A stretch of 64,000 nt of DNA from Enhydrobacter aerosaccus. GTDB lineage: Bacteria > Pseudomonadota > Alphaproteobacteria > Reyranellales > Reyranellaceae. The stretch is from contig NZ_FUWJ01000006.1 of the NCBI RefSeq assembly GCF_900167455.1, positions 1 to 64,000 on the forward strand, read 5' to 3'. This document shows, in pieces, positions 30,443 through 40,160 of this stretch (positions are counted from its first letter, which is position 1; each line of letters starts with the position of its first letter). The notes under the pieces are model-generated. The model had not been told where the DNA came from and ran no database searches. It saw only the letters and a list, made by a program, of their open reading frames with translations. The position numbers and the translations under genes are program-made.

Positions 30443-31288
30443 ATGGGCAAGCTCGACGGAAAGATCGCGATCGTGACGGGGGCGACCAGCGGCATCGGTC
30501 GCCGCACGGTGGAGATCTTCGTGCAGGAGGGTGCCAAGGTGGTGGCGACCGGCCGCCGCGAGGCCCTTGGCCGTACGCTCGAGCAGTCGCTTGGCAAGGA
30601 CAGGTGCCTGTTCGTCACCGCCGATGCGACGCTCGAGTCCGATGTGAAGGCCGTCATCGATGCCTGCCTCGCGAAGTGGGGGCGACTGGATTGCTTGTTC
30701 AACAACGCCGGCGGACCGGCGCCCGTGGGTGGTATCGAGACGGTGCCTGTCGAGGGCTTCGACGCGGCGATGGCCACGCTGGTGCGGTCGGTGATGCTCG
30801 GCATGAAGCACGCAGCGCCGGTGATGATGAGACAGGGCAGCGGCAGCATCATCAACAATGGTAGCGTGGCCGGCCGCCGCGCCGGCTATTCCACCTCGAT
30901 GATCTATGGCGCGGCAAAGGCGGCCGTGAACCACCTTACCGTCTGCGCCGCCATGCAGCTCGGCGAGAAGAACGTCCGTGTGAACTCGATCTCGCCCGGC
31001 GGCATCGCCACCGGTATCTTCGCCAAGGCGCTCGGCCTGGCGCCCGACAAGGCGGATGCCTATGCCGAGGCCATGAAGGCCAGCATGGCCAAGAACCAGC
31101 CCATTCCCCGTGCCGGCGTTCCGGACGATATCGCACAAGCCGCTGTCTTCCTGGCCTCCGACGATTCCACCTTCATCAACGGCCACGATCTCGTCGTCGA
31201 TGGCGGGCTGGTTGGCGGCCGCATGTGGACGCCTCACCAGGAGGGTGTGAAGGCGATGCGGCAGGCCTTTGGCGTCGACGAGCCGTAG
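30443..31288 (+). CDS. Short-chain dehydrogenase/reductase
   Basis: NAD(P)-dependent oxidoreductase of unknown substrate. The ATG at 30443, with AGGAGGG nine bases upstream, gives 281 residues. Classical SDR motifs: TGATSGIG (12-19), NNAG (87-90), catalytic Ser141, Tyr155 and Lys159. It follows the nucleosidase by 10 bp, so co-transcription is likely. The C-terminal 30 residues (GRMWTPHQEGVKAMRQAFG) extend past the usual SDR end. Confidence 0.88.
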   Translation: MGKLDGKIAIVTGATSGIGRRTVEIFVQEGAKVVATGRREALGRTLEQSLGKDRCLFVTADATLESDVKAVIDACLAKWGRLDCLFNNAGGPAPVGGIETVPVEGFDAAMATLVRSVMLGMKHAAPVMMRQGSGSIINNGSVAGRRAGYSTSMIYGAAKAAVNHLTVCAAMQLGEKNVRVNSISPGGIATGIFAKALGLAPDKADAYAEAMKASMAKNQPIPRAGVPDDIAQAAVFLASDDSTFINGHDLVVDGGLVGGRMWTPHQEGVKAMRQAFGVDEP

Positions 31289-31382
31289 GCCCCACACGCT
31301 GTGCAATTTGCGACGACGGTGACAGTGGAAGGACGGTGGTCATCCGTCTAATGTCCTCTTCCTCACGGGAGAGTTCGATACG

Positions 31383-31832
31383 ATGCGCAGCCTGCTCCTG
31401 CTCGCGCTTTGCGCGGCGATAGCCAGCTGCGTGCAGACGGATCCACCGAATTTGCCCGTTCGGCTCGAGGCGCCCTACAGCACGCTGCCGGATGCATCGC
31501 CCGGCACGCCGATCGAGGCCGGTGCCCCCGTCAAGCTCGATCCGCGCCAGCAAGAACTCGTAGTGACCTCAGTCCTCAAATGGATGAAGGATCCGAATAG
31601 TGCATCGTTTGGCGCCATGGCAGCGGCCAGGAACCGACACGGCTGGATCACCGTCTGCGGCACTGTGAGCGGTCGCAATTCCGCCGGCCAGTATAGCGGC
31701 ATGGTGCCCTTCATCGGCGCCATGGCCGGCCCTTCTGCAACGACGTTCGTCGTCGTTCAGATCGGCTCGTCTGCGCAGCAGCGCGCGGACGTTGCGACCT
31801 TGTGCGAGGAAAGCGGCGCGAGCGTGCTCTGA
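31383..31832 (+). CDS. Putative lipoprotein of unknown function
   Basis: 149 residues with a short signal peptide and lipobox IASC (Cys16), so a periplasm-facing lipoprotein. The mature part has KLDPRQQELVVTSVLKWMKDPNSASFG and HGWITVCGTVSGRNSAGQYSG, ending in two further Cys-containing segments. The pattern of a short helix with DPxSAxFG followed by a VCG beta-strand occurs in other small uncharacterised lipoproteins. GGGAGAG precedes the ATG. A GCGGGC/GCCCGC hairpin (31863-31879) lies between it and the convergent gluconokinase gene. Confidence 0.7.
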   Translation: MRSLLLLALCAAIASCVQTDPPNLPVRLEAPYSTLPDASPGTPIEAGAPVKLDPRQQELVVTSVLKWMKDPNSASFGAMAAARNRHGWITVCGTVSGRNSAGQYSGMVPFIGAMAGPSATTFVVVQIGSSAQQRADVATLCEESGASVL

Positions 31833-31904
31833 CCGGCAGACGGTCGGTGTCCGCGAGGAAGAGCGGGCGGGAAGCCCGCGGTCCCGGAAGAGAGGAGGAC
31901 GCGG

Positions 31905-32417
31905 CTACGGCAGGGTGCTCCGAGCCCTGAGCTGGCGCAGGATCTCGGCCACGATCTCGGCCGGCCGCCCGCCGATGTCGACGATAATCGGATGTTCGTC
32001 GGCTGCGGGTTCCTCGAGGGTTGCGAACTGGCTGTCGAGCAGCGCCACGGGCATGAAATGCTCGTGACGGGCGGCCATGCGCTCGTGGATCAGTTCCTTC
32101 GACCCGCGCAGGTAGACAAGGATCACGTCCGCTCGGTCGCCGATGAGGATGTCGCGATAGGTCCGCTTCAAGGCCGAGCAGGTCACGACACCCGATTGAC
32201 CATGCGAGCGCCAGTCATCGATCTCGGCGGCGATCCGGGTCAGCCAGGGCAGGCGATCGGCATCCGTGAGCGGGATGCCGCTGCGCATCTTCTCCACGTT
32301 CGAGCGGGGATGCAGATCGTCGCCTTCCTGGAACTGGCAGTGCAGGGCGCCGGCCAGCATCGCGGCGACGGTGGTCTTGCCTGACCCCGACACCCCCATG
32401 ACGACGATGATCGGCAT
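31905..32417 (-). CDS. gntK: Gluconokinase
   Basis: Phosphorylates D-gluconate to 6-phosphogluconate. The 170-residue product has the P-loop GVSGSGKTT (8-16), the QEGDDLHPRSNVEKMRSGIPLTDADRLPWL segment typical of GntK, and CSALKRTYRDIL with LRGSKELIHERMAARHEHFMP. Length is normal. It lies 15 bp after the LLM flavoprotein gene on the same strand. No gluconate transporter is nearby. Confidence 0.92.
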   Translation of the reverse strand: MPIIVVMGVSGSGKTTVAAMLAGALHCQFQEGDDLHPRSNVEKMRSGIPLTDADRLPWLTRIAAEIDDWRSHGQSGVVTCSALKRTYRDILIGDRADVILVYLRGSKELIHERMAARHEHFMPVALLDSQFATLEEPAADEHPIIVDIGGRPAEIVAEILRQLRARSTLP

Positions 32418-32432
32418 GATCGCCCCGTACGG

Positions 32433-33671
32433 TCACTTGCTGCGCTGGTTGGCCTTCTCCAGGTCCGGAACGGAGGCCGATGCCGCGGCGAAGCGCGGTG
32501 CCTTCGTGACCTTGAGCGCCTGGGCGGCCGCCTCGTTCTCCATGATCTTGGCCATGATGGCCTGGTTCGCGCGCTGGAACACGGCGCGGTTGTCGATCAC
32601 GAACTTCTGCGAGGTGCGCAGGCCCTTGAGATAGCCGTTGATCTCGGGGACGACATAGCGCGCCACCATGTCCCAACTGCGCAGCGTGTTCTCCGGGTTG
32701 GCCCAGTCATGGACGAAGCCGATCACGGTGCCGAATCCGCCGCTCTTCTCGTAGACCGACTTGATGGTCTTCACGAGATCGTCGGGCGTGCCGATGGTGG
32801 CGGCGGAGCCTTCGCTGAACGCGGTCTTGTCGACCGCTTCGTCGGGTGACGAGAAGGGTTCGGTGCCGGGACGCTGCAGCGTGCCGACGATGTACTCGTT
32901 GTGCCAGCGCAGCAGGCCGTGCTTGGCTTCCTCGCGCGCCTTCTCGCGCGTTTCGGCGATGTGCCAGTTGAACAGCACGCGCCAGTTCCGGCGATCGACC
33001 GTCTGGCCATGCTTCTTCGCCGCATCCTCGGCGAACCCCCACTGCGTCGGCAGCGCGAGCAGACCGTCTTCCGACATGGAGCCGATCGAGATGATGCCGA
33101 TGCCGTACTTGCCGGCCAGCGTCATGCCGGAAGGACTGATTTGCGATGCCACGACAAAGGGCATGTCCTCCTGCAGCGGCAGGATCTGCAGGGCGGCGTC
33201 CTGCAGGGTGAACCAGTCGCTCTTCGCCGTGACACGCTCGCCCTTGAACAGGCGACGGATGATGCCGATCGCCTCGTCCTGGCGATCCCGCTGGGTCATG
33301 GGGTCGATGCCGAGCGTGTGGGCGTCGGACGGCAGCGCTCCGGGACCGGAGCCAAAGATGGCGCGGCCGCCGGTCATGTGATCGAGCTGCACCATGCGCT
33401 GGGCGACGTTGTAGGGGTGATGATAGGGCAGCGAGACCACGCCGGTGCCGAGCTTGATACGTTTGGTATGCTCACCCGCCGCGGCCAGGAACATCTCCGG
33501 CGAGGCGATCATCTCCCAGCCGCTCGAATGGTGCTCGCCGCACCAGAACTCGTCGTATCCGAGTTCGTCGAGATGCTGGACGAATTTCAAGTCGCGCCGG
33601 AACTGCAGCATCGGGTGTTCGCCGATGGGATGATGCGGAGCGAGAAAGGCGCCGAAACCGAGCCGATGCAT
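32433..33671 (-). CDS. LLM-class flavin-dependent monooxygenase
   Basis: 412-residue luciferase-like monooxygenase, probably using reduced FMN from a separate reductase. The N terminus HRLGFGAFLAPHHPIGEHPML, EFWCGEHHSSGWE, GTGVVSLPYHHPYNVAQRM and GRAIFGSGPGALPSDAHTLGI are close to the family that includes limonene 1,2-monooxygenase. GGGAGG lies five bases before the ATG. The substrate is unknown. Divergent from an SDR gene by 72 bp. Confidence 0.87.
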   Translation of the reverse strand: MHRLGFGAFLAPHHPIGEHPMLQFRRDLKFVQHLDELGYDEFWCGEHHSSGWEMIASPEMFLAAAGEHTKRIKLGTGVVSLPYHHPYNVAQRMVQLDHMTGGRAIFGSGPGALPSDAHTLGIDPMTQRDRQDEAIGIIRRLFKGERVTAKSDWFTLQDAALQILPLQEDMPFVVASQISPSGMTLAGKYGIGIISIGSMSEDGLLALPTQWGFAEDAAKKHGQTVDRRNWRVLFNWHIAETREKAREEAKHGLLRWHNEYIVGTLQRPGTEPFSSPDEAVDKTAFSEGSAATIGTPDDLVKTIKSVYEKSGGFGTVIGFVHDWANPENTLRSWDMVARYVVPEINGYLKGLRTSQKFVIDNRAVFQRANQAIMAKIMENEAAAQALKVTKAPRFAAASASVPDLEKANQRSK

Positions 33672-33743
33672 GAGACCTCCCTAAACCTGCGGTTGGTATT
33701 CGCCTAACATGCACGGCCGACGCGGTCGATAGAGGGGGTAGAA

Positions 33744-34475
33744 ATGACGGAACTCAGCGGACGGGTGGCTCTGGTGACGGGAGGTTCCCGCGGCATCGGG
33801 CAGGCGATTGCGATTTCGCTCGCCGAAGCGGGTGCGGCCGTGGCCGTGAACTACAAGCAAGGCAGCGCTGAAGCGCAGCATGTCGTCGAGACGATCCAAA
33901 AAGCCGGCGGCCGTGCCGTCGCGGTTCCGGCGGATGTTTCGAAGGCTGCCGAGGTGCGGGCCCTGGTCGAAGAGGTGGGAGAGTCGCTGGGCCCGATCGA
34001 TGTGCTGGTGAACAACGCCGGTATTGGCCTGATCCGGACCGTCGACGAACTGACCGAGGAGGATTTCGATCTCACCATTGCGGTCAACCTCAAGTCGGTC
34101 TTTCTGTGCACGCAGGCGGTGATCCTCGGCATGCGCGACCGCAAGTGGGGCCGCATCGTCAACATCTCGTCCGGTGCGGCGCGCGGCGCCGGAGGGATCG
34201 GCCCGCACTACAATGCCTCCAAGGCTGGGATGGAAGGCCTGACTCGCGGGTATGCGGCGCGGCTGGTCAAGGACGGTATTACGGTGAACGCCGTTGCGCC
34301 CTCGTTGATCGAGACCGACATGGTGCGATCGGGCCTTGCATCGTCGCCAGCTCGCATTCCCCTGGGACGTTTCGGCACGCCGCAAGAATGCGCGCAGGTC
34401 GTGATGATGCTGGTCGGCAACGCGTACATGACCGGTCAGACCGTGGCCCTGAGCGGCGGTATGTCGTTTCTGTGA
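33744..34475 (+). CDS. SDR family oxidoreductase, FabG-like
   Basis: 243 residues with TGGSRGIG (12-19), NNAG (90-93), catalytic Ser142, Tyr156 and Lys160, and the C-terminal MTGQTVALSGGMSFL typical of 3-oxoacyl-ACP-reductase-like proteins. NADPH preference is suggested by the Arg in SRGIG and by NYKQGS rather than an acidic residue after strand 2. Start supported by GAGGGGG upstream. No fatty-acid genes adjoin it, so a role in another pathway is possible. Confidence 0.87.
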   Translation: MTELSGRVALVTGGSRGIGQAIAISLAEAGAAVAVNYKQGSAEAQHVVETIQKAGGRAVAVPADVSKAAEVRALVEEVGESLGPIDVLVNNAGIGLIRTVDELTEEDFDLTIAVNLKSVFLCTQAVILGMRDRKWGRIVNISSGAARGAGGIGPHYNASKAGMEGLTRGYAARLVKDGITVNAVAPSLIETDMVRSGLASSPARIPLGRFGTPQECAQVVMMLVGNAYMTGQTVALSGGMSFL

Positions 34476-34580
34476 CGACCGGCCTCGCGGTCGTGCCGAG
34501 AATGCTGACGGCGATGGTGGCGCTGGGCTATGCGATTGTGCTCCATTCCCCTTGCACAATTACGGCGTAAGAGTTGACCC

Positions 34581-36002
34581 ATGAGCGCGGGAATCAGATC
34601 CATCGGTATCATCGGCGCCGGTTTCACCGGCACGATGCTGGCCGCCAATCTCCTGGGGGCATCGCGATCGCCGCTGGAGATCCTGCTGTTCGACCGCGCG
34701 GGAGCGTTCGGGCGTGGCACGGCCTATTCAACGCCGAACGCCAAGCATCTGTTGAATGTGCGGGTCGCCAACATGAGCGCGTACGAACATGACCCGCATC
34801 ATTTCCTGCGCTGGCTGTGGAGCAAGGACGACGACGGGCTGATACCGCCAAGTGGGCACGCGTTCGTGTCGCGAGGCCGCTATGGCACATACCTGCAAGA
34901 GACCATGGAAGAGGCGAGCCGGAAGGAGCCGGGCTCGATCGTCAGCCGTATCTCCGCCGAGGTGACGAACCTGACAAGGGACGGCAGTGGAATAACGCTG
35001 CATCAGTCGGATGGCGTCACCCGCGGCGTCGATTGTGCTGTCTTATGCATCGGCAATTTCCCGCCCGCGTTGCCATTGCCGGGGGCGATGATCGATCGGG
35101 CGGGAGACCGTTACATCGCCAATCCCTGGGACTGGCGCCGCATGGAGTCGGTGGGGCGGAACGATCCGGTGCTGCTGGTCGGGACCGGGCTGACGATGGT
35201 CGACTCAGCGCTCGATCTCGTGTGTCGCGGCCACGTCGGCCCGATGACGGCCATCTCGCGGCGAGGACTGCAGCCCAATCCGCACAAGGAAGTCATGGCC
35301 TACAAGCCCTTCCTCGATCCGGCAAATCTACCCCACCGTACCCTAGAGTTGCTGCGCCTCGTGCGCCGCGAGGTGCGGATCGCCCAGGAGGCCGGTTTCG
35401 ATTGGCGCAGCGTGGTCGATGCCATGCGTCCGCAAACCCAGGCCCTTTGGCGCGCGCTTCCCCTGGGCGAGCAGCGGCGTTTCCTGAGACATCCCCGGCC
35501 CTATTGGGAAGTGCATCGACACCGACTGGCGCCTACCGTCGACGCCGATCTTCAGGCCCTGCGCCAGGAGGGAACGCTGTCACTCGTTGCCGGCCGCATC
35601 CGCGACATCGAGGTTCGGGGAGACCGGCTTGCCGTGACCTATCGACGCCGCCGAGATGGGGAATTGCAGACCGTCGAAGCGGCTTGGATCGTCAACTGTT
35701 CGGGCCCGGAGCTGGATTACAGCCGAATCGAGGAACCACTCATAAAGTCGCTGTTCAAGAACGGACTTGCCCGTCCGGACGCGCTGGCGCTGGGCCTGGA
35801 CGTGTCGGCGGGCTACGAGTTGATATCGGCGGCAGGAGCGCCGTTGCCGTCGCTGTTCGCATTGGGACCGCCCATACGCGGTGCGCTCTGGGAGACGACG
35901 GCGGTCCCGGATGTCCGGAAGCAGTGTTCGGCCCTCGCTCGCCACATCGTCGATGACATGCTGCTCGCCTCCGCGAGCGAGCCTGTCCTCGGCGCAACGT
36001 GA
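34581..36002 (+). CDS. FAD/NAD(P)-binding protein
   Basis: 473 residues. The N terminus has a Rossmann dinucleotide motif GIIGAGFTGTMLAANLL, followed by FDRAGAFGRGTAYSTPNAKHLLNVRVANMSAYEHDPHHFLRWL, which marks the uncharacterised FAD-NAD(P)-binding family (hydroxylase/HI0933-like). A second nucleotide-binding motif is VLLVGTGLTMVDSALDL near the middle. The C terminus contains NCSGPELDYSRIEEPLI and LFALGPPIRGALWETTAVPDVR. Function unknown; a flavin oxidoreductase is likely. The 105-bp gap before it holds ATTGTGC/GCACAAT (34535-34560), a possible operator. Confidence 0.8.
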   Translation: MSAGIRSIGIIGAGFTGTMLAANLLGASRSPLEILLFDRAGAFGRGTAYSTPNAKHLLNVRVANMSAYEHDPHHFLRWLWSKDDDGLIPPSGHAFVSRGRYGTYLQETMEEASRKEPGSIVSRISAEVTNLTRDGSGITLHQSDGVTRGVDCAVLCIGNFPPALPLPGAMIDRAGDRYIANPWDWRRMESVGRNDPVLLVGTGLTMVDSALDLVCRGHVGPMTAISRRGLQPNPHKEVMAYKPFLDPANLPHRTLELLRLVRREVRIAQEAGFDWRSVVDAMRPQTQALWRALPLGEQRRFLRHPRPYWEVHRHRLAPTVDADLQALRQEGTLSLVAGRIRDIEVRGDRLAVTYRRRRDGELQTVEAAWIVNCSGPELDYSRIEEPLIKSLFKNGLARPDALALGLDVSAGYELISAAGAPLPSLFALGPPIRGALWETTAVPDVRKQCSALARHIVDDMLLASASEPVLGAT

Positions 36003-36009
36003 ACCGGGA

Positions 36010-36207
36010 CTAACCTCGCTTCGCCGGTCGACCGCCACGCGCCAGGCTCTGCGCGAACATCTCCTTCATGCCGACAGGGCGCTTGTGTTTCTTCAGCAGG
36101 TCGGCGATGGCCTCATCCATCAGAGCCTGGAAGGTCTTGCCGCTGTCCGATTGGAGAAGCGCCAGGGCCTCGAGGCTGCTCGGTGCGATCTGGACCATCT
36201 TGCGCAT
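36010..36207 (-). CDS. Small protein, ribbon-helix-helix-like
   Basis: 65 residues, MRKMVQIAPSSLEALALLQ to a basic RGGRPAKRG tail. A short beta-strand-like start followed by two predicted helices (SLEALALLQSDSGKTFQALMDEAIADLLKKHK split between them) recalls antitoxin-type ribbon-helix-helix proteins, but the match is by shape only. No toxin gene adjoins it. Downstream of cyo genes in reverse sense, convergent with the FAD protein gene. Confidence 0.5.
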   Translation of the reverse strand: MRKMVQIAPSSLEALALLQSDSGKTFQALMDEAIADLLKKHKRPVGMKEMFAQSLARGGRPAKRG

Positions 36208-36242
36208 GGCACACCTGCCTCCCGCGATGCCGCTCCTGCCCG

Positions 36243-36635
36243 CTAACGCTGCATTTGCATCTGGCCGTTGGCCATCGGCGTCATGTTATTGGAATTGAGA
36301 TTGGACATGATCAGCATCGAGCCGAAGACGACCAGGCCGACGATGAAGATGCCGAAGGCAAGCGCCAGGAAGTTGTTGGTGTCGTCCGGGCCGCTCGAGA
36401 TGTGCAGGAAGAACACGACATGCACGCCCATCTGGCCGATGGCGAGGGCGGCCAGCAGGACCGGGACCGAAGGCCCCCAGATCGTTTGCGTGCTGGCGAC
36501 CCAGAAGGAGGCCAGGGTGAGCACGACCGCGAAGCCCAGGCCCGCGAGGTAGGTGCGCACGCCGCCCCGGGTGTGACGGCCGCCGCCTGGTGCATGGTCG
36601 TGAAGCGTGTCGTGACCGTCGCTGGCGTCATGCAT
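36243..36635 (-). CDS. cyoD: Cytochrome bo3 quinol oxidase subunit IV
   Basis: Small membrane subunit that helps CuB binding and assembly of the bo3 oxidase. The 130-residue product has three hydrophobic helices (YLAGLGFAVVLTLASFWVA, VPVLLAALAIGQMGVHVVFFLHI, FLALAFGIFIVGLVVFGSMLIM) and the IGQMGVHVVFFLHISSG motif. The N terminus is His-rich. It overlaps cyoC by 8 bp and ends the cyoABCD operon; no cyoE (haem o synthase) follows. Confidence 0.92.
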   Translation of the reverse strand: MHDASDGHDTLHDHAPGGGRHTRGGVRTYLAGLGFAVVLTLASFWVASTQTIWGPSVPVLLAALAIGQMGVHVVFFLHISSGPDDTNNFLALAFGIFIVGLVVFGSMLIMSNLNSNNMTPMANGQMQMQR

Positions 36636-37257
36636 AGGCCGCTCCCAGGTAGACGATTGTGAAGACGCCGATCCAGACGATATCGAGCGCGTGCCAGAAG
36701 AGGCTGAAGCAGAACAGCCGGCGTACGATGTGCGGGCGGAAGCCGAGGGTCGCGATCTGCGCGACCATCACCGCGAGCCAGCACAGGCCGAGCGTCACAT
36801 GCAGCCCGTGCGTACCGACCAGGGTGAAGAAGGCCGATAGGAAGGCGCTGCGCGTCGGTGCCGCCCCTTCACCGATCATGCGGATGAATTCGGAAAGTTC
36901 GAGGCCCAGAAAGGCGGCGCCAAAGGCAAATGTGACGGCCGCCCAGAGATAGGTGGCCGCGGCCGCTCGCCGCTCGATGGCCAGGGAGAAAAGGCCGCAG
37001 GTGAAGCTCGAGGCCAGCAGGCAGCCGGTTTCGATCAGGACATTGGCGCGGTCGAACAGATGCTGTCCATCCGGCCCGCCGTCGGTTTGGCCGGCCAGGA
37101 CGGCATAGGCTGCGAACAGCGAGCCGAAGATCACGATGTCGCTTAGCAGGAACAGCCAGAAGCCGAAGCCAACGACGACGTCGACAGCGGCTGGACCGCG
37201 TTCCGACAGCGGTACGTCACCTTCAGCCGGCGTCGTGAGAGTGTCGACCAGGCTCAT
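36628..37257 (-). CDS. cyoC: Cytochrome bo3 quinol oxidase subunit III
   Basis: Haem-copper oxidase subunit III, 209 residues with five hydrophobic helices. [59 protein letters not shown] and [18 protein letters not shown] are typical of CyoC. The ATG at 37257 overlaps the cyoB stop (ATGA); a longer frame upstream has no valid start. Confidence 0.94.
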   Translation of the reverse strand: MSLVDTLTTPAEGDVPLSERGPAAVDVVVGFGFWLFLLSDIVIFGSLFAAYAVLAGQTDGGPDGQHLFDRANVLIETGCLLASSFTCGLFSLAIERRAAAATYLWAAVTFAFGAAFLGLELSEFIRMIGEGAAPTRSAFLSAFFTLVGTHGLHVTLGLCWLAVMVAQIATLGFRPHIVRRLFCFSLFWHALDIVWIGVFTIVYLGAAYA

Positions 37258-39233
37258 GTCGCCGCGCTCCTTTGCCGGGCTTGTTCGAAGGCGGCAACCT
37301 CCTCGGCCGGGATCTCGATCTCGCTGTCGATGCGCCACGCATGGACCAGGCCGGAGGCGGCCATGCCGGCGATACCGATGATCGCCATCCACCAGATATG
37401 CCAGATCAGAGCGAAGCCGGAGATGACCGCAAAGAACGAGATGAAGAAGCCGACCGGGCTGTTACGCGGCAGGGTGATTGCGTGCCACTGCCGCTCGGCG
37501 CCGGGAACGCTGGTGTGTTGCCCCGCCTGCTTCATGCGCCACCAGGCATCGGGTGCCTGGACGTGAGGCAGGAAGGCGAAGTTCCAGGGCGGCGGCGGCG
37601 AGGCCGTCGACCATTCCAGCGTGCGACCATTCCAGGGATCGCCGGTCCGATCGCGCAGCGCTACCCGATTGCGAATGCTGACATAGAGCTGCAGCGCGAT
37701 GCAGAGGATGCCGGCGAGAATGAACAGCGCTCCGATCATCGCCACGATCATCAGCGGCTGCCAGTCGGTCTCCGGATAATGCTGCATGCGACGGGTCGCA
37801 CCCATCAAACCAAGCAAATAGAGGGGCATGAAGGCAAGGTAGAAGCCGATCAGCCAGAACCAGAAGGCGGCCTTGCCGTACCGTTCGTCAAGCGTGAAGC
37901 CGAACGCCTTCGGGAACCAGTAGGTATATCCCGCGAAAGCGCCGAACAGTACTCCGCCGATGATGACGTTGTGGAAGTGCGCGATCAGGAACAGGCTGTT
38001 GTGCAGCACGAAGTCGGCCGGCGGTACGGCCAGCAAGACGCCGGTCATGCCGCCGATCACGAAGGTGCACATGAAGCCCAGCGACCACAAGATCGGCGAG
38101 GTGAAACGGACACGGCCGCCAAACATCGTGAAGAGCCAGTTGAAGATCTTCACGCCCGTCGGCACGGCGATGATCATGGTGGCGATGCCGAAGACGCCGT
38201 TGACGTCGCCGCCTGCGCCCATGGTGAAGAAGTGGTGCAGCCAGACCATGAAAGACAGCATACAGATGGCCATGGTCGCCACGACCATCGAACGATAGCC
38301 GAACAGGGCCTTGCCGGAAAACGTCGAGATCACCTCCGAATAGACCCCGAAGGCGGGCAGGATCAGGATATAGACCTCGGGGTGGCCCCACGCCCAGATG
38401 AGGTTGATGTACATCATCGCGTTGCCGCCGCCGTCCGTCGTGAAGAAGTGGAAGCCGAGGTAACGGTCGAGCAGCAGCATCGCGAAGGTCGCGGTGAGAA
38501 TCGGGAAGGCAGCGATGATCAGCAGGTTGGAGGCGAGCGCCGTCCAGCAGAAGATCGGCATGCGCCCATAGCCCATCCCGGGGGCGCGCAGCTTCAGGAT
38601 GGTGGTCGTGAAGTTGATGCCGGTCATGAGCGTGCCGGCGCCGGATATCTGCAGCGCCCAGAGGTAATAATCGACGCCGACGCCCGGCGAATAGGCCAGT
38701 TCGGAGAGGGGAGGATAGACGAGCCAGCCGGTCTTGGCGAACTCGCCGATCACCAGGGACATGTTGACGAGCAGGACGCCGGCCGCCGTCAGCCAGAAGC
38801 TGATCGAATTCAGCACGGGAAAGGCGACGTCACGCACGCCGAGCTGGAGCGGCACGATGAAGTTCATCAGGCCGATCACGAACGGCATGGCGACGAAGAA
38901 GATCATGATCGTGCCATGAGCCGAGAAGATCTGGTCGTAATGCTCCGGGGGCAAATAGCCTCGCGCGTCGCCGGCCGCGAGCGCCTGCTGCGATCGCATC
39001 ATGATGGCGTCGGTGAAGCCGCGCAGCAGCATCACGAGGGCGAGCAGACCGTACATCACGCCGATGCGCTTGTGGTCGACGCTGGTGATCCATTCGCGCC
39101 AGAGATACGGCCCCCAGCCCTTCAGCAGCACGGTGGCGAGCACTGCCAGGATGGCGAGGATCATCAGCAGCGAGGCCGCCATCGGGATCGGTTGATCGAA
39201 CGGGATCGCGTCCCAGCTCAGCTTCCCCAGCAT
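37254..39233 (-). CDS. cyoB: Cytochrome bo3 quinol oxidase subunit I
   Basis: Catalytic subunit: oxidises ubiquinol, reduces O2 to water and pumps protons. The ATG at 39233 ([16 protein letters not shown]) gives 659 residues, as in E. coli CyoB. Signature residues are [15 protein letters not shown], the haem ligand region [11 protein letters not shown], the CuB segment [17 protein letters not shown] (His-Tyr crosslink) and [13 protein letters not shown]. About fifteen membrane helices. Upstream frame to 39389 is within cyoA and is not used. Overlaps cyoC by 4 bp. Confidence 0.96.
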   Translation of the reverse strand: MLGKLSWDAIPFDQPIPMAASLLMILAILAVLATVLLKGWGPYLWREWITSVDHKRIGVMYGLLALVMLLRGFTDAIMMRSQQALAAGDARGYLPPEHYDQIFSAHGTIMIFFVAMPFVIGLMNFIVPLQLGVRDVAFPVLNSISFWLTAAGVLLVNMSLVIGEFAKTGWLVYPPLSELAYSPGVGVDYYLWALQISGAGTLMTGINFTTTILKLRAPGMGYGRMPIFCWTALASNLLIIAAFPILTATFAMLLLDRYLGFHFFTTDGGGNAMMYINLIWAWGHPEVYILILPAFGVYSEVISTFSGKALFGYRSMVVATMAICMLSFMVWLHHFFTMGAGGDVNGVFGIATMIIAVPTGVKIFNWLFTMFGGRVRFTSPILWSLGFMCTFVIGGMTGVLLAVPPADFVLHNSLFLIAHFHNVIIGGVLFGAFAGYTYWFPKAFGFTLDERYGKAAFWFWLIGFYLAFMPLYLLGLMGATRRMQHYPETDWQPLMIVAMIGALFILAGILCIALQLYVSIRNRVALRDRTGDPWNGRTLEWSTASPPPPWNFAFLPHVQAPDAWWRMKQAGQHTSVPGAERQWHAITLPRNSPVGFFISFFAVISGFALIWHIWWMAIIGIAGMAASGLVHAWRIDSEIEIPAEEVAAFEQARQRSAAT

Positions 39234-39235
39234 GA

Positions 39236-40030
39236 CTAGTGCCCCGTCGCCTTTCGGATGATGGTCTCGAACATGCCCGGCGCCACATCGGCGTACAGCA
39301 TTGGCTTGTCCACGATCCCCGGCTTGGCAAGCTTCAGGTAGCTCGCCTCGTCGAGTGTGCTTGTCCCGGCGCGCGACGTGCGCAGCCACTCGTTGTACTG
39401 CTCCACCGGCATTACCACGACATCGAAGCGCATGTCGGCAAAGCCGTCGCCGCTGAACTGCGCGCTCAATCCCGGATAGGTGCCGGGCTTGTCGGCCATG
39501 AGGTTGAGGTGCGTGGTCATGCCGGCCATGGCATAGATCTGGCTGCCGAGCTGCGGCACGAAGAAGCTGTTCATCACGCCGTTCGAGGTGAGGGTGAAGT
39601 GCAGCGGCGTTCCGACCGGCACGACGAGCCGGTTGACGGTGGCCAAGCCTTCATCGGGGTAGATGAACAGCCACTTCCAATCGAGCGATGCGACCTGGAT
39701 GTTGAGCGTCGGAGTCGAAGAAGCGATGGGGCGCGGCGGATCGAGCTGATGCGAGCTGATCCAGCCCATGCCGCCCAGGAACATGACGACGAGAGCGGGA
39801 ATCGACCACACGACGAGCTCGACCGGACCGGAATAGGACCAGTCCGGCAGATGGATCGCGCGCGTGTTGCGAGCGCGGAACCACCACGCAAAAGCAAGAG
39901 TGAGCAGAATGACCGGGATGACCACGGCCAGCATGATGGAGGTGGCGTTGAGAAGGATCAGCCGTTCCGCGGCGCCAATGGGCCCCTGCGGATCGAGCAC
40001 GCCTATGTGATCCGGCCAAAGCGATTGCAC
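39236..40030 (-). CDS. cyoA: Cytochrome bo3 quinol oxidase subunit II
   Basis: 264 residues from GTG 40030 ([23 protein letters not shown]), which follows GGAGGGGGAG by four bases; an upstream ATG at 40126 has no such site. Two membrane helices are followed by a cupredoxin domain. Where cytochrome c oxidases have CuA ligands, this reads [14 protein letters not shown], lacking both cysteines, so it is a quinol oxidase. The protein starts almost at the LDPQG position that follows the lipobox in E. coli CyoA, so the cleavable lipoprotein signal is missing. First gene of the cyo operon, 2 bp before cyoB. Confidence 0.92.
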   Translation of the reverse strand: MQSLWPDHIGVLDPQGPIGAAERLILLNATSIMLAVVIPVILLTLAFAWWFRARNTRAIHLPDWSYSGPVELVVWSIPALVVMFLGGMGWISSHQLDPPRPIASSTPTLNIQVASLDWKWLFIYPDEGLATVNRLVVPVGTPLHFTLTSNGVMNSFFVPQLGSQIYAMAGMTTHLNLMADKPGTYPGLSAQFSGDGFADMRFDVVVMPVEQYNEWLRTSRAGTSTLDEASYLKLAKPGIVDKPMLYADVAPGMFETIIRKATGH

Positions 40031-40160
40031 GTTTCTCCCCCTCCGTGCGAACCAGTGAGCAACGCCGAGTCCGGCAGGCGGTTCCGGTCCGTGCGCATGT
40101 GCACAATGAAACGTCGCCAACTGCACGGCAACCGAAAATCACTGGCAACGTTTGTTCGGC

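Noticed and set aside
37272..39239. A 655-codon plus-strand open frame
   Set aside because: Exactly antisense to cyoB; His/Asp/Glu-rich translation reflects the complementary strand of a membrane protein gene.
40091..40104. GTGCGCATGTGCAC as a dyad operator upstream of cyoA
   Set aside because: It is only near-palindromic, and matches no regulator site that could be named with confidence.
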